A stretch of 64,000 bases of DNA, from contig NC_083372.1 in NCBI RefSeq assembly GCF_029542785.1, positions 248,001-312,000 of the forward strand. The letters run 5' to 3'. Each line of letters starts with the position of its first letter. The first letter of the stretch is position 1. This stretch comes from Malassezia japonica. Taxonomy: Eukaryota > Basidiomycota > Malasseziomycetes > Malasseziales > Malasseziaceae. A program made the position numbers and the translations under genes. Positions 19,689 through 29,478 of the stretch are shown here, piece after piece. A model generated the notes under the pieces. The model was not told where the DNA came from. It made no database searches and saw only the letters and a list, made by a program, of their open reading frames with translations.

Positions 19689-20042
19689 GGGTTGAACGTG
19701 TTTCCACGGCTCTTTGATTGTGTGCGTGCCGTCTATAATTTCGTCGCACCGTTCAACAAGAGTCCATAGAGTCCTTTCTGGCTAGCTTCAATTGCCTCTT
19801 GTTTGTGGAGCCCGTGCCGCTCTAGAACGCATGCCGCCCGCTCGGCGCGGCATGCCACGACATTGCCAAGTCAAATGGCGTTGGATACGCCCACACACGC
19901 TAGGATCACGTCGACAGCGCCGCACGGCTGTAGCACCGCCGGATGCTGCCCCGCACGCCCGCCCCGCGGCCCTCAGCGGGCCGGCCGATGGCTGACTAAT
20001 CCATGCCGTGCTTTTTTTTTTTGGTGGCTCACGACGTGCATC
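19689..20042. other. Intergenic region between YOP1 and PNO1
   Basis: These 354 bp hold the YOP1 3' end and the PNO1 promoter. A T/C-rich run (about 20011-20021) lies ~25 bp before the PNO1 ATG. The PNO1 frame is open through most of the interval, but the translation is Arg/Ala/Pro/His-rich and unlike the family, so it is not taken as coding. No RNA gene or repeat was seen. Confidence 0.4.
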
Positions 20043-20918
20043 ATGGGTAAGCAGGCGGCACCCGCGCCTGCGAAGCGTGCATCCAGCAAGAAGAAGGAGA
20101 AGAGCAGTACCCCTAATGAGTCGGATACTCTACCTACGCGCAAGCCATTTGGCGAGGAGGACTCGGACGAGGATCTGGACGACGAGCTGATGCTGGACGA
20201 AGACGCCTCGGCGCAGGGTCCCTCGGCGGACGACGACGACCTGATGATTGACGACACAGTGACGGTCGAGGGCGGTGCTCCGCAAGGTGCTGATGTGGAT
20301 GACACGCTGCAGTTTGCGCCCGTCAGTGCCGCGTCGCTGGCGGCGGCCCAAGCGAGTGCCGGCAGCGCCGCCAAGTCGCAGCTGCGCAAGGTTCCGATCC
20401 CCCCTCACCGCATGTCGCCCCTGAAGCGCGACTGGCCGAAGATCTACACGCCGCTTGTCGAGCAGGCAAACCTGATGGTGCGCATGAACCCCCGCACGCG
20501 GAGCGTCGAGATCAAGACGTCGAAGCACACCGACGACCTCGGTGTGCTCCAAAAAGCCGCCGACTTTGTCAAGGCGTACGCGCTGGGCTTTGATGCGGAC
20601 GATGCGCTGGCGCTCCTGCGTCTTGATGACCTGTACGTCGACTCGTTCGAGATGAAGGACGTCAAGACGCTGCACGGCGATCACCTTAGCCGTGCCATTG
20701 GCCGTATTGCCGGCAAGGATGGCCGCACGCGCTTTGCGATCGAGAACGCGAGCCGGACGCGTATCGTCTTGGCTGATACCAAGATCCATATCCTGGGCGC
20801 CTTCCAAAACATCCGCATTGCCAAGGACTCGATCGTGGCACTGATTATGGGCAGTCCGCCGGGCAAGGTGTATGCCAAGCTGCGTACGATCAGCTCCCGG
20901 ATGCGGCAGCGTGCATAG
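20043..20918 (+). CDS. PNO1: Pre-40S KH-domain factor Pno1/Dim2
   Basis: A single exon encodes 291 residues. The first ~110 residues are Lys-rich and then acidic. The conserved core starts at KVPIPPHRMSPLKRDWPKIYTP and holds two KH-like folds; the family signature LHGDHLSRAIGRIAGKDGRTRF and the ending FQNIRIAKDSIVALIMGSPPGKVYAKLR are intact. Dim2 binds the 3' end of 20S pre-rRNA, recruits Dim1 and controls Nob1 cleavage. The ATG at 20043 is the first that is followed by family-like sequence. The gene converges on CENP-I with 26 bp between stops. Confidence 0.96.
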   Translation: MGKQAAPAPAKRASSKKKEKSSTPNESDTLPTRKPFGEEDSDEDLDDELMLDEDASAQGPSADDDDLMIDDTVTVEGGAPQGADVDDTLQFAPVSAASLAAAQASAGSAAKSQLRKVPIPPHRMSPLKRDWPKIYTPLVEQANLMVRMNPRTRSVEIKTSKHTDDLGVLQKAADFVKAYALGFDADDALALLRLDDLYVDSFEMKDVKTLHGDHLSRAIGRIAGKDGRTRFAIENASRTRIVLADTKIHILGAFQNIRIAKDSIVALIMGSPPGKVYAKLRTISSRMRQRA

Positions 20919-20944
20919 CGCTATTGTAGCATAGTACAGAGATA

Positions 20945-22891
20945 TCAAGAGGCCTTGCTGAGCGAAGGCACCGTCGTTTCGACGAGGGCGAGCAGCTGCG
21001 GCGCTCCGCGATCCGCGAGCCAGCGCAAGAAAGCGACGCGGATGCCGGTGTACTGCAGCTGAGGCGGCAGGCCGTGCTCGCGTGCAGGGCGCAAGGCCGA
21101 CGGCGTGATCGGCGCGCGGATAAATGGGTGTGTCGCCGAAGGAAGAAGCACCTCGTTGCAGTACACCTCAAAGAGCGGCGCCAGGAGCGCGCTGTGCGAC
21201 AGGGAGCCGATCAAGACAAATGGCACGATCCGGCGTGCGTCGCATGCCTCCTTGAACGCATGGATCGTCTGTGGATCGATCGCGAGATGGCCGTCGAGCT
21301 TGAGGCCGTGCTGCTGGAGCGTGCCGTACGCGCGCCCGCTCCATACGAGGTCGACCAGCGCAAGGATCATCTCGTTCACAGGCGCCGCCGGCAACGAGGC
21401 GTGCTGCACGCCATGGCGCAGTGCGGCGACCAGGCCAAACAGCTTGGCCAGCGTCGCGACCGATCCAGCAAAAGCAGGAGGCGACGCAAGCAAGAAAAAG
21501 GGAAATGGGTACAGGGCATTGGTCGCCTCCTTGCCGCCCAGCGGGATGGCGGCCGTGTGCAGCTCGAGTGCCGCGTGGTATATCGGGAGCGTCGGGTTTC
21601 CGTCCATGAGCAGTGCCTCTTCCAGCTCGAGCAGCCACGGAAAGAAGCGTTCGGTCGCGTGGCGCGCCACTGCATTCTCTGGCGCGAGGCGCGTCCAGCG
21701 CACCAACAAGCGGACGAGTCCCTGGACGATTGTCGCGGAGAACTCGTCCGAGAGGCCGTCCATCGCAGCGAGGTGCGACAAGGGCCGGAGCAAGGGCGCA
21801 AATACGTCATCCCAAGGCACAGGAGGAAGGAGGGCAAGGATACGTGCAAGTGCGACCAGAGTCGGCCGCCACGCCTCTTCCCATGCCCTCCACGATGGTT
21901 CGCCGTCCTGGCGAAGGTGGGCAACGGCATCCGCGCCGATCGAGTGCACGACATGCTCCAGGAACGATAGCAGGGCTTTTGGGACGTGCCCGAGATGGGC
22001 ACAGCGCACATAGACCTGGTCGAGCATCACGCTCGCCACGGGATCAAAGAGGGGAATATCCCCCGGTGCGAGTTTCTTGCTCTTTTGCGGCGAGTTTGGC
22101 TGCCGTTTCTGCTGCCGGCGCCGGTAGACGTGATTCACGGCCAAGAGGCGGCCCAACGAGGCGGCGATGCGCGAGCCAATCGCCTCGTCGCGGTCGTCCA
22201 GCGACGTGTCCTTGCACCCCACGCCCGCGACCATCGCGAGGTGCATGAAGCGCGGCACGCACGACTGCGCGCTGTCGCCTACGTGGATGCACAGGCCCGG
22301 TACAATGTCAGGCAAGACGAGACGGGGAAGCGTGCGGGCCCAGTTGGCGAGCCGGATCGTGCTCTGCCCTACGGCCTCTCCGCCTCTCCTCGTACGCGAA
22401 GCAGGGCGCTCGACGGGCAGGAGCAGTGCAGGGCAGTAGGCTGCATAAGTATCGAGCAAAGCGTAGAGTGCCTGGTCGCGTTCCGAGGCCGCGTACAGCG
22501 CGCGTCTGTGTGAGCAATGTGACGTACACTTTTCGCACGCGGTACGAGCGCACATGGTGCCGCTCGGTCAAGAGCGCAAGCAGCGTACAGAGCGACGCGC
22601 TGTGTCAGTCGCGCCACGTACCGAATGGTCTCGTCGTCGAGCACGGCAAACAGCGCACCGTACGCGCGCCTTAGCAATCCCCGCACCTCTTCATCCACCC
22701 CCTCCTCCTCTTCCAAGCAATGTACGAGTCGCCAGAGGCACGCATTCTGCGTGAGTAACGCGACGTACCCGAAGACGCGTCGCAACGCGTCGGTCTGTCG
22801 CGCGTCCCACGAGCCCCAGCGCTCCGCGAAAATTCATAGGCACTTCTTGCACACTCTCTTCGTCCCTCTCGACCTGCGCGGGGCTGTACAT
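20945..22891 (-). CDS. CENP-I/Mis6-family inner-kinetochore protein (4 exons)
   Basis: Exons 22769-22891, 22622-22746, 22528-22599 and 20945-22505 give 626 residues across three introns of exactly 22 nt. Splicing joins [43 protein letters not shown], which matches the CENP-I/Mis6 core (pattern LYG.LF.LLD...LR..LCHLL.LLTRR.HV..FR...LLDLY). The rest is helical and of family-like length, with [15 protein letters not shown] near the C-terminus. In other fungi CENP-I belongs to the CCAN linking CENP-A chromatin to the outer kinetochore. The N-terminus is uncertain: ATG 22891 is used, 22975 is in frame, and intron 22747-22768 can be read through. Divergent from RPN8. Confidence 0.8.
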
Positions 22892-23023
22892 GCGCACGCC
22901 CCGCGCGCCGCTCGAGGATGCCGCGTCGCTCACCCTGCCCACGCACCGAAGCGCGAAGGACACTCCACATGTCATGTGATTAGTGATCGGCGCCGCGCGC
23001 CGCGCCGCCTGCCGAAGCCCACG

Positions 23024-23993
23024 ATGCCTACGACGTCGGAAGAGACCAGCTCGCTTGCCGGGACGTCGGTCGTGGTGCACCCCCTGGTGCTCCTGTCTGT
23101 GACGGACCATGCGTCCCGTGTATCGATTGGCTCGCGGAAGCGAGTCCTCGGCGTGCTGCTTGGCCAGGACAATGGCAAAGTGATCAATGTGGCCAACAGT
23201 TTCGCGATCCCCTTTGAGGAGGACGAGCGCGACCCCAAGACGTGGTTTTTGGACCACGACTACATCGAAGGCATGATGGAGATGTTTAAAAAGGTCAATG
23301 GTACGTCGCCTTCCTAACGCAGCGCGTGAAAAGATGATTGGATGGTACCATACCGGTCCCAAGCTACGCTCGTCGGATCTGGAGATCAACGAGCTGATGA
23401 AGCGTTTCACGCCCCGCCCCGTGATGGTGATTATCGACCCTCGGAAGCAGGACGTGGGTATCCCCACCGACGCATACGTCGCCGTGGAAGAGATCAAGGA
23501 CGACGGCACGGCGACGCAAAAGACCTTTATGCACGTCCCGACCACGATCGAGGCCGAGGAGTCGGAAGAGGTCGGTGTGGAGCACCTTCTCCGTGATATC
23601 CACGACACGACGGCCGTCGGCTCGCTCTCGGAGCGTGTCTCGTCGCAGCTCGCGTCGCTGCGTGGCCTGCACCGCCGCCTGATCGAAATCCGCGACTACC
23701 TCGCAGCAGTGACGCGTGGCGAGCTTCCCGTGAACCACGAGATCATCTACGAACTGCAAAACATCTTCAACTACCTCCCCGATCTCGAGAAGCCCGAGAC
23801 CGTGCGCAGCTTCCGTGTGGCGAACAACGACCGCCTGCTTATTGTATACCTCAGCAGTCTCATCCGCTCGGTGATTGCGCTCCATGCCCTGGTCGACAAC
23901 CGGTTGGAGATGGCGCGAGGCGAAAGCAACGCGCCCACCGCGAACGGCGCACCGGCCGACGAGAAGGAGGCGCCGACCGAGGCGAAGCCATAG
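23024..23993 (+). CDS. RPN8: 26S proteasome regulatory subunit Rpn8 (2 exons)
   Basis: Exons 23024-23300 and 23323-23993 encode 315 residues; the 22-nt intron splits an Ala codon ([17 protein letters not shown]). The MPN domain starts [18 protein letters not shown] and continues to [20 protein letters not shown]. It lacks the complete zinc-binding JAMM motif of Rpn11, as normal for Rpn8, its structural partner in the proteasome lid. The C-terminal helices ([39 protein letters not shown]) belong to the lid helical bundle. The tail is Ala/Glu/Pro-rich. Confidence 0.96.
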
Positions 23994-24049
23994 CGTGCTA
24001 GCAATGCTGACTCAGCACTTTTTTTTGGTCGGAGTTTGCTCGTGCAACG

Positions 24050-26689
24050 ATGGGGCATTCGCATAGGCCGACGCTGAAGCAGGCGAACAAGCCGTTCAAG
24101 TCGGGGCACGCCACCAAGGGCGCGCAGAAGCGCGCGTCAAAAGGAAAGACGGAGGGCACGGCCCGCGGCCACAAGTCGAACCCGCTAAAGACGTCGGGCA
24201 GCACGCAGGGCTCGCGGAGCAACCGCCGCAACGAGGCGAAGCAGATCTCGCAGCAGAAGCGCGCGGCGATCCTCGAGAGCACGCGCATCTTTAGCAGCAG
24301 CGGCCTGCGTGGCGAGCAGCGCAGTTCGGGACGTGGCCCCGCCAAGGCGGGCGCGCCGCGCATCTGCGCCATTGTCACCCTCACGCCGGACGGCGATCCA
24401 TGGAGCGTCGTGCGCGAGCTGGAGAAGGACGGCGAGTCGCTTGGTATCAAGCCGGTGCCAGGGCGCAGCGTCGAAGAGGCGCAGGCGATGCACCGTCCCT
24501 TTTGCGAGCTGGACGCGACGCGCTTCCGCCAATCGCTCCAGTTCCTCCCGCTGCCGTACGGCGCGCTGCTGCCGACGATGGACGCGTGCCGCTGCGCGGA
24601 CTTTGTCGTGCTGGTCCTCTCGGCAAACACATCGATCGAACCGGGGTCGTGGGGCGAGCTGTGCCTGCGCACGCTCCAGAGCCAGGGCATGCCGCTCGCG
24701 ATTGCCACGGTGCCTACGCTGAGCACGGCCGACGACGAGCCGTGGGCCAAGGCCAAGAAGCAGACGCAGTCTAAGGATGCGCAGGGCGTGCGCAAGAGTC
24801 TCCTCAGCTTTGTGCAGTACTTTTGCCCAGAGGTGAAAAAGGTCCAGGTGATGGACGACGCGGCGAGCCGCAGCGTGCTGGTGCGCACGCTCGCGACCAC
24901 CGCGCCGAAACGCGTCGCATGGCGCGACTTTCGCTCGTGGTGCGTCGGCGAAGAGGCCGAGTACGTCCCCGAAGATGAGGAAAAGGGGCTGCTCAAGGTC
25001 CAGGGCTGGATCCGCGGCGCGCCGCTCAGTGCGAACCGACTCGTGCACATCCCCGACTTTGGCGACTATGCGGTAGATCGCATCACGTATGCGCCCGCGA
25101 ATGCGAAGCGCGTCGTGACGCAGGACGTGCAGATGGATGACGGTGCGACACCGAAAGAGCTCATGCCGGGCGACGTGCTCGAAGAGCGGGGCGATGAGGC
25201 CGACGAGCTCGTCTCGCAGAACGAGCCGGACTATATGGCGAACGAGCAGACGTGGCCGACCGAGGAGGAGATGGCCGATGCGCCGGTGAATCAAGAGGCG
25301 ATGGATGACGTCCCCGAGCTGCCACCCTCCGCGCCCGGCACGACGCCGCGTGAGATTCTCAAGCAAAAGACCGAGGAGAATGCACGCAAGCGCTACCAGG
25401 CCGCGTGGATTGTCGAGGATGAGGACGACGACGACGACGAGGATGAAGACGACGACGACGCGAACGAAGATGAAGACGACGAGATGGACGACGACGAGGA
25501 CGAGGATCTCGACCATGCGTCCCTCGAGAACGCGGCCGAGGAGGAAGAGGGAGAAGAAGAAGATTTTGACGACGAGTTTGACGAGGCTGCGCTCGAGGCC
25601 TACCGCGCGCAGCAGCGCAAAGAGCGTGAAGTCAGCAAGGAGGAGCAGCAGTTTGCGCAGTTCCCCGACGAGGTCGATACCCCGATGGAGGTCCCTGCGC
25701 GGCAGCGTTTCGCGCGCTACCGTGGCCTGGAGAGCATGTACACGAGCTACTGGGACCCCTATGAGGACCTTCCCGAGGACTATGCGCGCCTCTTTCAGTT
25801 CGACGACTTTAGCAAGACGCGCAAGCGTGTCGAGAGCGATGCGATGCTCGAAGGTGTGCCGCCCGGGATCCGAGTCTGTATCTGGATCCGCGATGTGCCT
25901 GCTGCAGCCGCCGAGCGTGCGCTGCGTGTTTCCGGCAGTGCGCAAGCCGACAAGAAGAACGACGACGTGCCCTTTGTGCTCTTTGGCCTCATGCGTCACG
26001 AACACAAGAAGAGTGTCGTCAACTTTACCATTACGCGCAACACCGAGTACGAGGCACCCGTCCGCAGCAAGGACCCCCTTCTTGTCTGCTTGGGTTTCCG
26101 GCGGTACTATGCGAACCCCGTCTACTCGCAGCATGTGCGCAGTGTCGGCCGCCGCGGCAACGACGTGTACAAATTTGAGCGTTTCCTCCCCCACGGCATC
26201 GGCGCCGCGGTCGGCAGTATCTATGCGCCCGTGACCTTTGGCGGTGCCAATGTCCCCGTGGTTCTCTTGCGCATGCGCTCCGAGAGCAAAGAGTTCGGCT
26301 ACGACGACATTGGCGTGAGTGCCGAGCAGTCCCCCCACCTTGTCGGTGCCGGCTCGGTGCTGGATGTGGCGCCGACGCGCATCATCACGAAGCGCATCAT
26401 CCTGTCTGGCCACCCCTACAAGCTACACAAGCGCACGGCGACGATCCGCTTTATGTTTTTCAACGCGAACGACGTGCGCTACTTTGCCCCGATCACGCTG
26501 CGGACCAAGCTCGGGCGGACGGGCCACATCAAAGAGTCGCTCGGTACGCACGGCTACTACAAAGCGCACTTTGACGGCCCCCTGTCCCAGATGGACACGG
26601 TGCTGATGAATCTTTACAAACGCGTCTACCCGCGGTGGTCGACGCTCTTCCACGACTCGCGGCAGGGCCTGCCGCTCCGTGCTCCGTAG
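24050..26689 (+). CDS. TSR1: Ribosome biogenesis GTPase-like protein Tsr1
   Basis: An intronless 879-residue protein starting MGHSHRPTLKQANKPFKSGHATKG, the classical Tsr1 basic N-terminus. A degenerate GTPase-like domain follows, then the AARP2CN region (KGLLKVQGWIRGAPLSANRLVHIPDFGDY), an acidic Asp/Glu block at about residues 460-510, and the C-terminal Bms1/Tsr1 domain (RYRGLESMYTSYWDPYEDLPEDYARLFQFD, then YFAPITLRTKLGRTGHIKESLGTHGYYKAHF). Tsr1 sits on late cytoplasmic pre-40S particles and blocks premature joining of 60S. The acidic block carries GAC/GAG codon runs. Confidence 0.96.
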   Translation: MGHSHRPTLKQANKPFKSGHATKGAQKRASKGKTEGTARGHKSNPLKTSGSTQGSRSNRRNEAKQISQQKRAAILESTRIFSSSGLRGEQRSSGRGPAKAGAPRICAIVTLTPDGDPWSVVRELEKDGESLGIKPVPGRSVEEAQAMHRPFCELDATRFRQSLQFLPLPYGALLPTMDACRCADFVVLVLSANTSIEPGSWGELCLRTLQSQGMPLAIATVPTLSTADDEPWAKAKKQTQSKDAQGVRKSLLSFVQYFCPEVKKVQVMDDAASRSVLVRTLATTAPKRVAWRDFRSWCVGEEAEYVPEDEEKGLLKVQGWIRGAPLSANRLVHIPDFGDYAVDRITYAPANAKRVVTQDVQMDDGATPKELMPGDVLEERGDEADELVSQNEPDYMANEQTWPTEEEMADAPVNQEAMDDVPELPPSAPGTTPREILKQKTEENARKRYQAAWIVEDEDDDDDEDEDDDDANEDEDDEMDDDEDEDLDHASLENAAEEEEGEEEDFDDEFDEAALEAYRAQQRKEREVSKEEQQFAQFPDEVDTPMEVPARQRFARYRGLESMYTSYWDPYEDLPEDYARLFQFDDFSKTRKRVESDAMLEGVPPGIRVCIWIRDVPAAAAERALRVSGSAQADKKNDDVPFVLFGLMRHEHKKSVVNFTITRNTEYEAPVRSKDPLLVCLGFRRYYANPVYSQHVRSVGRRGNDVYKFERFLPHGIGAAVGSIYAPVTFGGANVPVVLLRMRSESKEFGYDDIGVSAEQSPHLVGAGSVLDVAPTRIITKRIILSGHPYKLHKRTATIRFMFFNANDVRYFAPITLRTKLGRTGHIKESLGTHGYYKAHFDGPLSQMDTVLMNLYKRVYPRWSTLFHDSRQGLPLRAP

Positions 26690-26819
26690 TTCGGCCGGAT
26701 ACCCCACACGATTTGGCAGCGAACCTTGTAGGCACGTGTTACTTTTTTGTCACGCGGCGCCCAGTGGCGCGGCAGCCGCGTGGCGCTCTGTTTCTCCGTC
26801 GATACAGCGTGTTTTAAGC

Positions 26820-27579
26820 ATGACTACGGTGCCGACCGTAGTGACGCCTGCGCATGACGAGGCAGATACCAGTGCTGATTTCAGCACAAACTCGATCAAC
26901 TCGACTACGCGCTCCGACCTGGGCCGCCGTGACAGCAAGCGGGGCCACCACCGGCGCCGCAGCAGCAGTTTTGTGATGGTGCAGCAGGTGCAAGAGACGC
27001 CCGACCAGGTCGTTGACCAGGAGGTCTCGCCGAATGCGAACGCCGAGTGGGTGAACATGAAGGGTGTGTAGTGCTGCTAATCCAGGTGCCTGGGTCATTC
27101 ACGTCGTGCTGATTGTCCTGGCCAAAATGGTGATTAACGAGATTCCCGGTATCTCGGACTCGATCCGGTGGACGATGATCAACCTGGGCTACATGGCCGT
27201 CTCATTTGTCATGTTCCATTTAATCAAGGGCACACCGTTTGACCAAAACAGCGGCGCGTACGACCACCTGACGCTCTGGGAGCAAATTGACCAGGGCTAT
27301 CAGTACACGCCTGCGAAAAAGTACCTGACGAGCCTGCCGATTGGGTTGTACGTTGCCTGCGACGCTTACCCAGGTTCCTGCTCTCCACGCACTATTCCCA
27401 CTATGACCCGTGGCTCTTTTGGCTGAACCTCGGCGCGCTGCTCCTGGTTCTCTTCCCCAAGCTTCCCATCGTACGTGGCATGACTAACGCAGTTGCATCG
27501 CTCGCGCCTGCTTATTTTCCCGTCGCAAAGCACGGGAACCTCGACGCCGGTCGAGGCCATTCCATCTGATGTGAAGTAG
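26820..27579 (+). CDS. ORM1: ORMDL sphingolipid-synthesis regulator (4 exons)
   Basis: Exons 26820-27063, 27086-27347, 27374-27470 and 27493-27579 give 229 residues. Introns are 22, 26 and 22 nt; the first starts GTGTGT. The joins restore EWVNMKG-AWVIHVVLIV, SLPIGL-FLLSTHYSHYDPW and FPKLPI-LHRSRLLIF. The N-terminal ~75 residues are Ser/Arg-rich, including RRRSSSF, and are the usual site of regulatory phosphorylation in fungal Orm proteins. Four membrane segments follow. ORMDL proteins inhibit serine palmitoyltransferase in the ER. The C-terminal tail is Ser/Thr/Pro-rich. Confidence 0.94.
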
Positions 27580-27822
27580 TAGCAATAGCATGAACCGTCC
27601 TTTTCCTCTGCGCCCGCGCCGCGCCAAGGGCGCCGCTCCGCACGCGAATGTGTGCTGGATTATGATTGGCTGGATGCATGGCCTAGATGAACTGATCCCC
27701 GCACCGCACCGCCGCTTGTCGTACACCGTGTGGGATGCGGCATGGCTGGGAAAGCACGCCGCGCGAGTCCTGCTGACCGATCGGGGCCACGTACTACGCG
27801 CGTACGTGGCCACACGGCAGAG

Positions 27823-29475
27823 ATGTCGACAAAAAATAGCGCACCCCCGTCCATTTTGCGGAATCCCATCGAGCGGCGGGGGCGCACTCCGGTCCAGGCG
27901 CATGTTCGCGTCCGCGCCCCGCTCTCCCAGCGTATCAAGCTATACCATAATCCCCGCTGGAGAAGTATCGTGCTGACCGGCCTGCCACGGCGGCACCCGC
28001 TGCGCATGCCGTGGCTCAGCACGCGTGTGCGCCGCCAGTCGCCGCTGCGCAACGCCGTGTCCGACGACGAGGGGAGCGAGAACGAAGAGCCGATGGATCC
28101 AGAAGAGCTCGCGGCGCTGAACGCCATCATTAATACGCGCCGCAGCATGGCCGCCGCACAGGCGCTCGCGAAACAGACGCAGGCGTCCAAAGAACTCGTG
28201 CGGTCCTACTCGCTGCCGGCGCACCTCACGGCGCACACCGGCACGCCGCCGATGCTCGCACTCCAGGCAGACGCGACACGGCATGCGTCGACGGCCGAGC
28301 GCAGCATCCGCTTTGCGCCGCTCCCGCAGCCGACCATTGAGATCGAGGCGGCAGACGAGCAGCAAAGCGCGCTGTCGTATGACGACGAACGCGGCTTGCG
28401 CCTTTCGCGCAGCATCAGCACAGGCGCCCTCGGCCTGCGCTCCTCCATCGAGCGCGCCAGACTCGGAATCGAGGACGACGAGCGCCGCCCGCGGTCGTGG
28501 CGCCTGTCGCGCACCGGCCGCGCACGCTCGCCGAGCGACCAGAGTCCCCCGCCGCGCACGCTCGAGGAAAAGATGCGCCGCCGCGAAATGATCCGCGCGA
28601 CGCGCCCGGGTGGCACGGGCATGGTGACGCTCCTCGACGGCGAGCGCATCAAGGCACGGCAGGTCGGCGACCCGGACCACGAGCGCGTCGTCGGCGAGGA
28701 CGTCCAGGCGCAGCTCTGGGGCTTTGCCGCGCTCGAGCGCGCACGCTCGCGCGACGGCGAACTGCCGCAGCTGGGCCTCTCCTCCGCCAAGGCCGAAGAG
28801 GTGCAGCGGCGGCACGAGAGCGAGGTCGAGGCGCTCGGCGCCGAGGCACTCGCGCACGTCCGCCGCGAGCGGCCGCGGCGCGGCGACGCGGGCACCGTCC
28901 CCGGCGACGCGGGCCGCGGCCGCTCGCGGCCGCACAGCCCGGACCATCCGCGCTCGCGCAGCACACCGGGCTCGTCGCGCAGCCACTCCGAGGCACGCGA
29001 TACGGACGCGAGGCTGCACGAGCGCGTCCGTGCGATCGATCTCGCACGCAGCTTCAGCCCAGAGCCCGACCCGAGCGTGAGCATTCCGATCCCCGAACCC
29101 TACCTCCCCCGGCGCCCCGACGCGCGTGGCATCAGCGTCGTGCCGCTCCCCCAGCTTGGCCGGCGTCCGCAGCGCCCGCGCGAGGGGCGCGCGTGGGCGG
29201 ACTGGGACCTGAGCGACTCGGACGACGAGTATACCACCCCCGCGTCGCAGTGGCCCGTGCGTGCGACCGCGCGTGCAGCCGAGCAAGAGGTCGTGCACGG
29301 GCGCCGTATTGCGCAAGGCGCACGGCAGTGGGGAGGCAGCGATGCGAAGCATGTTGCGGTGCGTGTCGCGGCGCACGCCGACCAGGACGAGTTCTGGCCT
29401 GCGCCGAGTGCGACGCGTCGTATTGGGGCGCCGCGGCGCGCGAGTCTGTCCTATGGCGGCCTGATGTACAAGTAG
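27823..29475 (+). CDS. Unrecognised 550-residue disordered protein
   Basis: An uninterrupted frame starts MSTKNSAPPSILRNPIERRG and ends YGGLMYK. The protein is Arg/Ser/Ala/Pro-rich with many SR, RS and SP pairs and shows few globular stretches; EPMDPEELAALNAIINTRRSMAAAQALAKQ is one likely helix, and EEKMRRREMIRATRPGGTGMVTLLDGERIKAR another ordered patch. Arg codon use is like its neighbours. No family is recognised. The stop is 3 bp from the stop of PAH1 on the other strand. An ATG further upstream (about 27730 in frame) cannot be excluded. Confidence 0.65.
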   Translation: MSTKNSAPPSILRNPIERRGRTPVQAHVRVRAPLSQRIKLYHNPRWRSIVLTGLPRRHPLRMPWLSTRVRRQSPLRNAVSDDEGSENEEPMDPEELAALNAIINTRRSMAAAQALAKQTQASKELVRSYSLPAHLTAHTGTPPMLALQADATRHASTAERSIRFAPLPQPTIEIEAADEQQSALSYDDERGLRLSRSISTGALGLRSSIERARLGIEDDERRPRSWRLSRTGRARSPSDQSPPPRTLEEKMRRREMIRATRPGGTGMVTLLDGERIKARQVGDPDHERVVGEDVQAQLWGFAALERARSRDGELPQLGLSSAKAEEVQRRHESEVEALGAEALAHVRRERPRRGDAGTVPGDAGRGRSRPHSPDHPRSRSTPGSSRSHSEARDTDARLHERVRAIDLARSFSPEPDPSVSIPIPEPYLPRRPDARGISVVPLPQLGRRPQRPREGRAWADWDLSDSDDEYTTPASQWPVRATARAAEQEVVHGRRIAQGARQWGGSDAKHVAVRVAAHADQDEFWPAPSATRRIGAPRRASLSYGGLMYK

Positions 29476-29478
29476 CTA

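Noticed and set aside
19803..20042. N-terminal extension of PNO1 by an upstream in-frame segment
   Set aside because: The extra sequence is unlike Pno1 family N-termini, and the ATG at 20043 gives the normal length.
22369..22785. Separate small genes in the frames upstream of the CENP-I main exon
   Set aside because: The pieces join through three consensus 22-nt introns into one continuous CENP-I-like protein.
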